DNA of 44,575 nucleotides from Thermoprotei archaeon. Lineage in GTDB: Archaea; Thermoproteota; Thermoprotei; Thermofilales; B15-G2. Positions 8,143-17,485 of this stretch are shown here, piece after piece (the first letter of the stretch is position 1; every line of letters starts with the position of its first letter). Under the pieces are notes generated by a model. It ran no database searches. It had not been told where the DNA came from and worked only from the letters and a program-made list of their open reading frames with translations. Made by a program: the position numbers and the translations under genes. The stretch is taken from assembly GCA_003650815.1 (NCBI GenBank), contig QMSB01000004.1:1-44575 (forward strand). The letters are read 5' to 3'.

Positions 8143-9264
8143 CTATCCTGTTAAAATTATTTTCTTTACAAAGTTGACTACTTCAGCTTGGTCTCCTTTC
8201 TCCCTAATAGCTTCAAGTTCATCTTTATGAGCATAGATTAAGAGAGCTTTCTTGAGACAGTTGGCTATTAGTTCCTTAGAGAGAGCCATGGCTTTGACTG
8301 GGTCCATTCTATAGGTAAACTGGTCTTCACCATACCATCCTTCGTAGCCTATGTCGACTGTAGCGTAGAGGAAGTCTACGTAGCGCCATATATCGCCTGT
8401 TCCAGCTAGTCTATCCTCGTCGTTGCTATGCAGTTTAGCTGTATTAGAGTGTATGTTGAGCAGGGGTACTCCGAGGACTTTTAGAGCATATACTGTTTGA
8501 GCGGGCTCGGACGCGTACATTTGCTCATGTCCATAGTCTATACATAAGCCCATGTTGTCTACTCCACACTCCCTATTGACTTCTTTAGCTATGAAGGCTG
8601 CTAGGTGGGTCGTCGGTATGATCATGTTGCCTTCTCTAGGCTCGTGTAGTTTAGCTTCTACACAGAACTTTAGTCCGTTCTTGTATGCTTCCTTATTTAT
8701 TGTAATACATGCTTCTATAAACATTTCGAGCTGTTTACCGTAATTTACTTCAAAATTGTAGTCCCAGCCATCAGAGCCTGGCCAGAGGTTTACTGTTCCA
8801 CAACCGAGTTTCTTAGCTATTTCAATAGCTTTAAGAGCCTGCTGTAAAGCTTGCTCTCTGATCTCTTTCTTGACATTAGTCACTCCACCCATTTTCCACT
8901 TAGGGTCTGTCCAGAGGTTCATGTTCATGTTTGTTGCAACTATGTCGTGTTCTTTCAGGAACTCTTTAACTTCAGTTATTTTATCTTCATCTATTTCGCC
9001 TTTTTCGTTTAGAAACAGTACATCGTGAAACTCTACTCCCTTAATGCCGGCTTTACATACTCGCTCGAGCTGGGAAATAATGTCGCTTTTGAGCTCAGGG
9101 AAGTATCCTCTAGTGGCGAATCTGTCTAAGAAGTCACCTGCTGCCCAGTGTCCAGCAGCGATCTTTACATCAAAGTCTCTTATGAATTCTTCTAATTTTT
9201 CTCCTTCGAGGTACCCTACATAGTATGTTTCGAGCTTTCTTAAATTCTCCTTAGTTACCCTCAC
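8143..9264 (-). CDS. Xylose isomerase-like TIM-barrel sugar isomerase
   Basis: GCGTVNLWPGSDGWDY, KFCVEAKLHEPREGN, GLCIDYGHE, GYEGWYGEDQF. Confidence 0.8.
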   Translation of the reverse strand: MRVTKENLRKLETYYVGYLEGEKLEEFIRDFDVKIAAGHWAAGDFLDRFATRGYFPELKSDIISQLERVCKAGIKGVEFHDVLFLNEKGEIDEDKITEVKEFLKEHDIVATNMNMNLWTDPKWKMGGVTNVKKEIREQALQQALKAIEIAKKLGCGTVNLWPGSDGWDYNFEVNYGKQLEMFIEACITINKEAYKNGLKFCVEAKLHEPREGNMIIPTTHLAAFIAKEVNRECGVDNMGLCIDYGHEQMYASEPAQTVYALKVLGVPLLNIHSNTAKLHSNDEDRLAGTGDIWRYVDFLYATVDIGYEGWYGEDQFTYRMDPVKAMALSKELIANCLKKALLIYAHKDELEAIREKGDQAEVVNFVKKIILTG

Positions 9265-9360
9265 GAAAATTTCTCGGAGCTGAAATATTTAAAACTAAGT
9301 ACGTGAACCTTTACACAAATCTAGCAACAATTATATAGTTTATTCTACTTTTCTCCTCTG

Positions 9361-11676
9361 ATGAAGAAAACGTTAGCTGTTATAGTAGTTGCTTTACTCG
9401 TAGTTTCTACTATCAGCTATGCTGTTAAGGCAGAAAGCCCTGAAAAAACCATCGATATAAATGGTCTAGCAATATGTGAGCTGGTTTTCGCTAGAAAAGA
9501 CTATAGAGTAAGGAGGCCGCCTATTTTCGCTCAGCAGGAGTCTGTTTTCATATATCTATGGATGACTCTCAAGGGACACAAGCTCGGGGAGCGCTACCGC
9601 TATTCAATAAAGTTTAGAGTAAGGATAATTAACCCATTTAATCTGCCTATATTCGATAAGACTGTTGAGGAGAGCTTTAACAGCACAGAGCCTGTTGAAG
9701 AGTATATATGGTGGGAGTGCGTAGACCTTATTCTAACTCTTCTCGTATTTAATGGGAAGTATAGGGTAGTGGTAGAGGTTGAAGACCAGATAAACGGGTA
9801 TACCACTAGTGCTGAGAACTATTTCTACGTAAAGAACGCGAATTCACGGACACTGATATTTGACTTGAAGATAGATTTCATAGTCGGAAACTTGGGAAAA
9901 GATCCTCTTCCAATTAACGTAATGTGCATAGCGATACCGGAAACCATCGAGCCTTACCAAGAGCTGTTAAGCCAAGTAGAGCTAACGCCGAAGCCTCAGA
10001 AGTATATTAGAGATAAGTATGGAACGCTTTACGCAGTATACAAGGATCTCACAGTTCCTCCTGAGACGAACGCTACTTTTACCATGAAGTTTAAAGTGAA
10101 GCTAAAAGCGCTCGAGTTTTCCTTAAATAAAATAGACAGAAGTCTTCTCAAAAACATTCCCTCTAATCTGCAGGAATTCCTAAAGCCCTCGCCTGAGATC
10201 GAGTCTGATGCAGACGAGATAGTAGAGACCGCAAAGAAGCTGGTAGAGGGGGTTGATGACGTAGTATACATGGCATATAAGATAGTTAACTTTACAGCTA
10301 ACTATCTATGCTACGCTGTAGTCCCAGAAAACAGGTCTGCCCTCTGGGCTTTCAAAAATAGAGCTGGAGACTGTACTCAGTTCTCAAGACTCTGTGTAGC
10401 TCTAGCTAGGGCAGCGGGCATACCCGCAAAACCTGTGGCTGGAATACTGATAGTCAAGACTCCATTCATAGAGAACACTGGTCTGCACGCCTGGGCTGAG
10501 CTATACCTACCCGGATTCGGATGGCTTCCTGTCGAGCCTCAGTCTCCGGAAACATTTGGCTACATGCTACCTTACTACATAGTGACCTGTAGAGGCTACG
10601 AGGGCTACTTTGAAGTGGATGGATGTAAGCTACCCACATCTATAGCGTCTATAAGCTACGAAGGATTCGACGTCATACTTGACTTAGACTACATGTACAA
10701 TGTCACGTCCTTAGAGGAGAAGTTTGAGGAGTCATGGATAAAAGCTGAAGTAAAGCCTGAAAGCATAATGTCAGGTGAAGAAATCACTGTAACAATACAT
10801 ACTTTACCAGAACTCGCTGGAGAAAAAGCTGTAATATATCTTGAGACGCCAGACAAGAAGCTAAAGACTGTGCTAGTGCCTATCAAGGAAGGAGGCCTAG
10901 GAGAAGTCTCTATAAGGCTCGATAGAGCAGGTGTCTGGAAAATATGGTGTATAGTAGGTGGCAGATATTACTTCCCGTCGAGTACTCAGGTATTCGAAGT
11001 CAGTGTAGCTAAAAAGAAGCTGAAGGAATTTAAGGCGACTATACCCTCTGTAATCACTATTGGAGAGAAAGTCGAGATAAAGGGACATATGGTGCCTCAG
11101 CTAGACACTATAGTCACCATTAGAGCTAAGAGTCCAAGCAAAGAGCTTACTGAGATTAAAGTAAGCGTGCTTAAGGGAGACTTTACTGCACCGATAGTAT
11201 TCAATGAAAGTGGAAAATGGATAGTAGAGGTTTACTGGCCTGGAAACGAAGAATACTACGAGGCAACAGTTGTGCTAGAAGTAGACGTTACTAAAAGAAA
11301 TTCCAGTATTGAGCTGAGCTATCCTAAGGAAGTAGCTAAAGGCAAGGAAATCATAATAAAGGGAGCGCTCTCGCCCCCCATAAAAGGAACTAAAGTGTTT
11401 CTCAAAATAGTATCGCCGACCGGCAAAATAACAGTGTTAAATACTACTGTCTCTGAGGGAGGAGTATTTGAGTTCATATTCACTGCAAGCGAAGTAGGAG
11501 AGTATAAAATATCAGCGTACTGGCTAGGAACAGAAGTCTACAAAGATTGCTCTACTACCTCTAAGATCATTGTTAAAGAAGAATTTCCTGTAGTAGTCTT
11601 AGTGGCAGCACTGCTTGTAGTAGTAGCGATTATTGCAGGAATAGTCTACTGGAAGAAGTTAAAGAAAACTAGCTAA
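9361..11676 (+). CDS. Secreted/membrane-anchored transglutaminase-like protein with Ig-like repeats
   Basis: N-terminal signal; NRAGDCTQFSRLCVALARAAGIPAKPV...HAWAELYLPGFGWLPVEP core; three beta-sandwich-like repeats; C-terminal TM VVVLVAALLVVVAIIAGIVYWKK. Confidence 0.88.
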   Translation: MKKTLAVIVVALLVVSTISYAVKAESPEKTIDINGLAICELVFARKDYRVRRPPIFAQQESVFIYLWMTLKGHKLGERYRYSIKFRVRIINPFNLPIFDKTVEESFNSTEPVEEYIWWECVDLILTLLVFNGKYRVVVEVEDQINGYTTSAENYFYVKNANSRTLIFDLKIDFIVGNLGKDPLPINVMCIAIPETIEPYQELLSQVELTPKPQKYIRDKYGTLYAVYKDLTVPPETNATFTMKFKVKLKALEFSLNKIDRSLLKNIPSNLQEFLKPSPEIESDADEIVETAKKLVEGVDDVVYMAYKIVNFTANYLCYAVVPENRSALWAFKNRAGDCTQFSRLCVALARAAGIPAKPVAGILIVKTPFIENTGLHAWAELYLPGFGWLPVEPQSPETFGYMLPYYIVTCRGYEGYFEVDGCKLPTSIASISYEGFDVILDLDYMYNVTSLEEKFEESWIKAEVKPESIMSGEEITVTIHTLPELAGEKAVIYLETPDKKLKTVLVPIKEGGLGEVSIRLDRAGVWKIWCIVGGRYYFPSSTQVFEVSVAKKKLKEFKATIPSVITIGEKVEIKGHMVPQLDTIVTIRAKSPSKELTEIKVSVLKGDFTAPIVFNESGKWIVEVYWPGNEEYYEATVVLEVDVTKRNSSIELSYPKEVAKGKEIIIKGALSPPIKGTKVFLKIVSPTGKITVLNTTVSEGGVFEFIFTASEVGEYKISAYWLGTEVYKDCSTTSKIIVKEEFPVVVLVAALLVVVAIIAGIVYWKKLKKTS

Positions 11677-12580
11677 GGTAATCTTTCCAGTACTTCACAC
11701 TCTTAATAATATCACTTAAGACCGTTTCTTCTCTTGCTTCAAATGGATGTATTATCTCTAGGAAAAGATAGACTTCTTCTGCGCCCCCTTCCTCAAGTGC
11801 GTGTATCACTTTATCCGGTTTTATTATTCCTATCTTATTATACTCTTCTGTAAATGGCCAGTGTCTATCTGCTTTACCGTCAGTCTGCTGGATGTGGAGA
11901 CATGGAGTGTACTTGGCTAGTGAGCGGAGCCACTCGTAGGGGTCTAGGTCCTTGGTAGAGGATGCTTTAGGATTGCATGCGTGTCCTACATCTATGCAGA
12001 GTTTTACGGGCACCTTAGCTATCTTATTTACTTTATCGATTATAGTCTCAGCTTCCTCGATGCTAGAGGGAGGTTCTCTGCTAATAGGCATAGGCTCCCA
12101 CAGAATCATGTTGAGTCCACGTGTTTTCGCGTGTGCAGTAAGTCCAGCGACTTCTTCAATGAGTATTTCGAGGAGCAGTTTTCTGCGGTCTTCGTTTTCA
12201 TAGTCTCTCATGCTCATTGCCCCTATATGGCCTCCTGTAGCCTTTACTCCCATAAGGGAAGTCACTTCGATGGCTCTGCAATACCAGTCTAAAGCATCTA
12301 GTCTCAGAAGCGGATCAGGATGGAGTAGAAGGTTGAAGCTATAGGCAGCCAGGCCTGTAAAAGTACTGTGAATCTCGACTCCATATTCTTTTAGGAGATC
12401 CTTACATCTATCAATATAGTCTTTGGCAATTTCTATAGGTGTCCGCGGATCGAGTAAATCAAAGCTGAACTGAACGTATTTAATATCAAACTTGGTAGCT
12501 GTTATCTCGATCCAGCTTTCAGGTTCAACAAATCTCTTTACAGCCCAACAATTATTTACGCCTAATACAATCTTTGCCAT
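11669..12580 (-). CDS. Sugar phosphate isomerase/epimerase (AP-endonuclease 2-like TIM barrel)
   Basis: MILWEPMPISREPPSS, VKLCIDVGHACNP, CLHIQQTDGK. Confidence 0.82.
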   Translation of the reverse strand: MAKIVLGVNNCWAVKRFVEPESWIEITATKFDIKYVQFSFDLLDPRTPIEIAKDYIDRCKDLLKEYGVEIHSTFTGLAAYSFNLLLHPDPLLRLDALDWYCRAIEVTSLMGVKATGGHIGAMSMRDYENEDRRKLLLEILIEEVAGLTAHAKTRGLNMILWEPMPISREPPSSIEEAETIIDKVNKIAKVPVKLCIDVGHACNPKASSTKDLDPYEWLRSLAKYTPCLHIQQTDGKADRHWPFTEEYNKIGIIKPDKVIHALEEGGAEEVYLFLEIIHPFEAREETVLSDIIKSVKYWKDYLS

Positions 12581-12763
12581 GTTTCTTTTACTAGTAAGAG
12601 ATATAAAAAATTGAGTGCTTGAATTTTCTTGGCGATGTTAAGTGGGATTATTTTTGCAAATAATACTGTTCACGGTGCAGAGTATTACTCGAGTATCCCT
12701 CCTCTCTTTGAAATAGGTAATTTTAGGTGAAAAGAGTTAAATAGTCATTGAGGAAAAAGTGAA

Positions 12764-13114
12764 GTGTCTAAAACAGCTGAGAGAAAATACCATAATATAG
12801 TCAACGAAAAATCAGCAAAGAAGAGTAATAAGCCAAACATTAATTCAGTTAAAGCATTTAACTGGAGACATAGCTTGCATTTCTCTAGAGAGAGAGGTGA
12901 TTTGATGAGTGAAAATGAACTGGTATCGTTACACTGTAGGAAAATTAGCAAAAAGTATTATAGAATTGGGCTAAGAAATATTTACAAAAATATAGTATTA
13001 TCTTCTAAATTTAAGTTATCGCCAAATATGTCTGCAATAAATACACTTATATGGGGGTTTGAGGCACTTTTATTCAAAGCAGTGTGGAGCTGGAGGATAG
13101 CATATGATGTTTGA
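12764..13114 (+). CDS. Hypothetical 116-aa protein
   Basis: ORF overlapping the next start by 11 nt; no family recognised. Confidence 0.35.
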   Translation: MSKTAERKYHNIVNEKSAKKSNKPNINSVKAFNWRHSLHFSRERGDLMSENELVSLHCRKISKKYYRIGLRNIYKNIVLSSKFKLSPNMSAINTLIWGFEALLFKAVWSWRIAYDV

Positions 13115-14117
13115 TAGCAAAACATTTAAGATTTTGAGCGCACTTCACTTAAATCCCTTGAACTTAATGGAAATATCGAGAGTAACGAAAATACCTTATT
13201 CCACTTTAAGACGTAGAATTAATAAGCTCAGAACTCAAATAAAAGTCTACGCTAGACCAGACTACTGGAGGCTTGGATTAGCTCCAATGATATATATCAT
13301 GCCTTTTAAGAAAAAGGAATTTGATGTCTTCAGTAAGGCGTACTACACTCGAAGTCTAATGAAGTTCTTCTACAAGACTAGTAGCATGTTATTCATGTTT
13401 TTGACAGTTCCAATAGAGTTTAAGAGCATAATAGATGCTGTTTTGAAGTCAGTTGCCGAAGTAACGTTTTCTGATGATGTATTAGAGATAACCTCTCCGA
13501 AAGAATTTAAGGCAGAGATAGACTGGGATGAAGTATATGACACTGTAATTAAATCTGAGGAAAAGAAGATAGAAGTTCCAAGAGAAGAGGTATTTGATTT
13601 AAAAGACTTACTTATAATAAGGGAGCTTGAGAAAGATTCCCTAATAACATTTAAAAATATAGCTGAAACTGTTGGAATAAGTGAGGAACTCTGCTTATAT
13701 CACTACTATAGGCATATAGCTGAAAGAAAACTAATCAAGGAATTCTCCGTAAGAGTGAAAATAAGTAAGGAAGAGATACCATCGCTACTAATAATGATAA
13801 AAGCTAAGAAAAGTGCCATAGGGCTTCTTAGAGGCTTTCAGAAAATACACTATGTGGAAACCATATATCTCACACGAAACAACTCCATTTTAGTACAGAT
13901 TCAACTACCTTCAAGTTACTGGGTTAGCTTCTTTAGGCTTCTAGATAGGCTCCAGACCAATGGAATAATAAGTGAGTACGATTTTATGGTTCAGGATCCC
14001 AGTCTATGGCTAGAACTTCCACTTAACGACAAGGCGTGGAATGAGACTCATAGAAGGTGGATGATAGATCCTGTCTTAGAGGAAATTATCAGAGGTAGGC
14101 GTACATCCGCTGCTTAA
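13104..14117 (+). CDS. Winged-helix transcriptional regulator with two HTH-like regions
   Basis: NLMEISRVTKIPYSTLRRRINKLR and ITFKNIAETVGISEELCLYHYYRHIAERKLI. Confidence 0.75.
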   Translation: MMFDSKTFKILSALHLNPLNLMEISRVTKIPYSTLRRRINKLRTQIKVYARPDYWRLGLAPMIYIMPFKKKEFDVFSKAYYTRSLMKFFYKTSSMLFMFLTVPIEFKSIIDAVLKSVAEVTFSDDVLEITSPKEFKAEIDWDEVYDTVIKSEEKKIEVPREEVFDLKDLLIIRELEKDSLITFKNIAETVGISEELCLYHYYRHIAERKLIKEFSVRVKISKEEIPSLLIMIKAKKSAIGLLRGFQKIHYVETIYLTRNNSILVQIQLPSSYWVSFFRLLDRLQTNGIISEYDFMVQDPSLWLELPLNDKAWNETHRRWMIDPVLEEIIRGRRTSAA

Positions 14118-14433
14118 AGCTAATGGTTAATGGAATTTTTTTATTTCTTGACCTAGAGTAGTTATAGTAGTATTCTTTTATAAAGGACTTTATTATATTA
14201 TCGAACTCAGCTTTATTTCTATTTCTATACTCTAAGATATGTTTTTCTAGCTCTGGGCATGAAAGTCCTCCATTAGGCTTAAATAACGTTTGAAGAGCGT
14301 TTTCAATATAGAAGACTATTGGATGGTTCTCTCTAAGTCTTTCAACTTCTGTTGTTAATGAATCGTCCCCTACTTCGTCTAAAGTACGTAAAATAAGTTC
14401 TCCTAGTAAACTCCATATGACTAGATTGCTCAC
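14089..14433 (-). CDS. Hypothetical protein, 114 aa
   Basis: ORF between flanking genes, slight 3' overlap; no family. Confidence 0.5.
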   Translation of the reverse strand: MSNLVIWSLLGELILRTLDEVGDDSLTTEVERLRENHPIVFYIENALQTLFKPNGGLSCPELEKHILEYRNRNKAEFDNIIKSFIKEYYYNYSRSRNKKIPLTISFKQRMYAYL

Positions 14434-14455
14434 ACTACTATTTTGAGGAAGAAGT

Positions 14456-15355
14456 TTATTTTCTTTTCCTTTCTTTAATTCTCTGAAGGATGGTTATTTT
14501 AGAGAAATCGATATTATCGCTTACCAGTAGATATTCTCTGGCTTCCTCGAATATTTCTGCTCCTCTTTTTGTGAGCACTAGTACTGAGGAAAAGTTATTT
14601 AGTGAGCCTACGTTTCCGACCGCTATGTCTGCTTCAGACGGTATAAAGTTTAGACAATTTAGGCACTTTTCACTAGATTTAAATTCTGTTAATTTTATGG
14701 AAAGTGTTTTACTGAGGGTATGTATTTTCATGCTCTTTCCTACTATTTCAGTTTTTGTTACATCGTTTAGACTTATATTATATTTGGCTAAAGTTTTTAT
14801 AAAGCTAGAGAAGTAGAAGTTTTTAAAGCAGAATAGACCTATCTTTATAGTATTTAAACCCATTACTTTCTCAAGGTTAGTGGCAGCACGTATATGGCAG
14901 GGCAGACCTACTATTCCTATGTTATCTCTGGTCTTTAATTCTCTAATGGGAGCTAGTATAGGTACATAGAAGTATCTAGAACCCGCGGACCTTACTACCT
15001 TCTCGGCTTCAGTGAGAACAAGAGGCTTGGGTTGAGTGAAGTCTCTAGCTGAGGTTAGAAATATATCTACAGTTTTTGACTTGAGTAGTGAAAAGACTAT
15101 AGTTGATACTACGCCTCCGTTTTGAGCTACACTAGTCAACTCTTTTAGTCTTGACCTAGCGGCATACATAGATATTATGTTTAGTTCGCCTACTATGCTC
15201 ATGTCTGGACATATCTTCTTGCATAAGTTACATGACCTGCATAGAGCTTTATCTACAGTTACTGTCTCTTCTCCGATAGTGATAGCATTGAAGGGACAGA
15301 CTGCTATACAGCCTCCACAAAGGGAGCAGTTTTTCCTTTTCATCTGAATAACCAC
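14456..15355 (-). CDS. FrhB/FdhB-like F420-associated iron-sulfur protein
   Basis: Two ferredoxin 4Fe-4S motifs (CSLCGGCIAVCPFNA, CRSCNLCKKICPD) then FrhB-type region with AQNGGVVSTIVFSLL and IGIVGLPCHIRA. Confidence 0.85.
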   Translation of the reverse strand: MVIQMKRKNCSLCGGCIAVCPFNAITIGEETVTVDKALCRSCNLCKKICPDMSIVGELNIISMYAARSRLKELTSVAQNGGVVSTIVFSLLKSKTVDIFLTSARDFTQPKPLVLTEAEKVVRSAGSRYFYVPILAPIRELKTRDNIGIVGLPCHIRAATNLEKVMGLNTIKIGLFCFKNFYFSSFIKTLAKYNISLNDVTKTEIVGKSMKIHTLSKTLSIKLTEFKSSEKCLNCLNFIPSEADIAVGNVGSLNNFSSVLVLTKRGAEIFEEAREYLLVSDNIDFSKITILQRIKERKRK

Positions 15356-16101
15356 TTTTCTTCAGGCATATTAAGCTCTCGTGCAGAACTCTCCTCGGAT
15401 CTAGTATACTTAAGTCCTTTAATTATAGCTACTGGGACTCCTTCAGAGCCGTTTCCCATGACAAGTTCTGCAGCAGAGGCTATTTCATCAGCTAGCGCTA
15501 TTCTTTTGATTCTCAAGACGTAGCCAAAAAGGTCCTTTTTGCCTCTATAGTCTCTAAAGGGCTCTAATCCTGAGAGTCCTACGGCCATGTTAATATGTCC
15601 TTCTCTAAGAGGTCTCCCGTAAGTATCTGTAATTAGTACAGCTACATCCTTACCAGTCAACTCTTTTATTCCAGCTCTTATTCTTTCAGCACTTCTATCC
15701 GGGTCTTCTGGGAGCAGTGCTACGATGTAAGGGTCTCCTACTACATTAGATTTATCTACACCAGCGTTAGCACAGACTATACCATGCTTAGTAGAGACTA
15801 TGAGGTGTCCTTTAGTCGCCTTAACTACCTTAGTACTTTCTCTGAGGATGACTTCAACCAGTCTAGGATCTTTGCCTGTAATCTCGGCTATGTCTAAGGC
15901 TTTTTTAGAAGGCTCTACATCTCTGATATCTACTATTCTCCCCTCAGACTTAGAGACTATTTTGCTTGAAACTACTATTATGTCACCGTCATCTATCTTC
16001 ACATAATTTTCTGTAGCTACTTTTACTATAAGCTGTGCTAAATCATCGCCTTTCTTCACTATAGGGAAGTTTTCTAGACCTATAATCTCTATTCTAGGCA
16101 C
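15340..16101 (-). CDS. cofE: Coenzyme F420-0:L-glutamate ligase
   Basis: DGDIIVVSSKIVSKSEGR, GKDVAVLITDTYGRPLREGHINMAVGLSGLEPFRDYRGKKDLFG. Confidence 0.93.
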   Translation of the reverse strand: MPRIEIIGLENFPIVKKGDDLAQLIVKVATENYVKIDDGDIIVVSSKIVSKSEGRIVDIRDVEPSKKALDIAEITGKDPRLVEVILRESTKVVKATKGHLIVSTKHGIVCANAGVDKSNVVGDPYIVALLPEDPDRSAERIRAGIKELTGKDVAVLITDTYGRPLREGHINMAVGLSGLEPFRDYRGKKDLFGYVLRIKRIALADEIASAAELVMGNGSEGVPVAIIKGLKYTRSEESSARELNMPEEKWLFR

Positions 16102-16178
16102 ACTGAGGACTCGGCAATAGGATATTTTTAAATTACGATAACTTATTGAGTGAGTTAGTATAATATCTGAATAGGAAT

Positions 16179-16700
16179 ATGTCTAAGAAGAAAAAGGTAG
16201 GTAGATTTCAGGTAATGGCTCTTCTGCAGGCGGCGCGCTTCTATGTACTGACAGGAGACTTGAAGAGAGCTAAGTCTTTTGGACTCAATAGAGCGATTTT
16301 CTACGCCTGGGCTAAGTACTATGGACGCTTTGTTCCACGGAGAAAAGAGGTCAGGAAGGGAGAGGAAGTCGTGACCGTAAAAGAGGGAGGCAAGTATATG
16401 GCCTATGTGGGAAACGAGGGAGCTTTCGTAACTAAAGACGGCTGGTTCATAATAGGCGATAAAGAGCAGAGACCTGAGGACTACGAGAGGGAAATAGCAT
16501 CTAAAATAAACAGTGTCATACCGTATGATGAGGCTTGGAGAGTCGCTGTCGAGTATGTAAAGCAGTTTAGTAAAAGCGTGCTTCTAGATCAGCAGAAGTT
16601 CTACGAAAAAGTATACAAGCCTGTAAGAGACAGTTTTGCAGAGCTAGTAGAGAGATACAGGAAGTCGAAGAAATCTACTCTCGAAGAGTTCTTTGGTTAA
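16179..16700 (+). CDS. Hypothetical archaeal protein, 173 aa
   Basis: Clean ORF with basic N-terminus and downstream operon-like spacing. Confidence 0.7.
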   Translation: MSKKKKVGRFQVMALLQAARFYVLTGDLKRAKSFGLNRAIFYAWAKYYGRFVPRRKEVRKGEEVVTVKEGGKYMAYVGNEGAFVTKDGWFIIGDKEQRPEDYEREIASKINSVIPYDEAWRVAVEYVKQFSKSVLLDQQKFYEKVYKPVRDSFAELVERYRKSKKSTLEEFFG

Positions 16701-16721
16701 ACTTAAGTTCTCTAACAGTAC

Positions 16722-17480
16722 TTGAGAACTGTGAACAAGTGGGATGAAAAGCTACTCGAGTTCTGGTACACTAGGGTAGGAAGTCCTTTCGACATAACAA
16801 AAGACCTAGGTGTTCTTAGATTAGAGCTTTTGAAACATAGATTCCAGAGGATACTAAATAAATTAAAAGTAAAGCTTACTCAAGAATCCAAAGTACTCTC
16901 GCTTTTCGCTGGAACAGGCATAGATGCTTTCGCTTTAGCTGAGTCTTACGGCTGTCGTGTAGTGTGCGTTGAGAAATTAGAAAAGCTAGCGAAGAAAGGT
17001 GAGAAGTATGCCAGGAGAAATAAGCTAAATGTAGAGTTCATAGTAGGAGATGCTAGGAGACTACTAGACCTAATTGATGAAAAAGACTTCAACTTAGCGC
17101 TCCTCTGGGGAAACTCTGTGCCTCACATAGACATCTATGAGCTAGACTCAACTGCTTCTCAAGTCTTAGACCTGTTAGCAGACTCGGCTCCTTTTCTTAT
17201 AGAGTACTTTGAGTCTACTTATAGCAGAGAGTACAGGCCAGTTGTAGCTGAATTCGACAAGTACCCTACGGTGAGTATTCATCTAGACTTTAATCCAATG
17301 AAAGGATTTGCTGAAAGGTTATTACTTGTTTTTAAGGAAAGCGGCTTATGCGAGTACATAAAGTATCCTTACTATACTTGGAGCCCATGGATCATAGAGT
17401 ATGTCTTCAGGAAAAACGGGTATAGAGACGTAGTGACTTTTATAGATGAAGGAGCATATGTGACAGCTGCATTTAGGTGA
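16722..17480 (+). CDS. Class I SAM-dependent methyltransferase-like protein
   Basis: VLSLFAGTGIDAFALAESYGCRVVCVEK...VEFIVGDAR. Confidence 0.82.
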   Translation: MRTVNKWDEKLLEFWYTRVGSPFDITKDLGVLRLELLKHRFQRILNKLKVKLTQESKVLSLFAGTGIDAFALAESYGCRVVCVEKLEKLAKKGEKYARRNKLNVEFIVGDARRLLDLIDEKDFNLALLWGNSVPHIDIYELDSTASQVLDLLADSAPFLIEYFESTYSREYRPVVAEFDKYPTVSIHLDFNPMKGFAERLLLVFKESGLCEYIKYPYYTWSPWIIEYVFRKNGYRDVVTFIDEGAYVTAAFR

Positions 17481-17485
17481 GCTAG

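Noticed and set aside
12635-12730. 31-aa ORF MLSGIIFANNTVHGAEYYSSIPPLFEIGNFR
   Set aside because: Too short and without homology or clear promoter to call as a gene.
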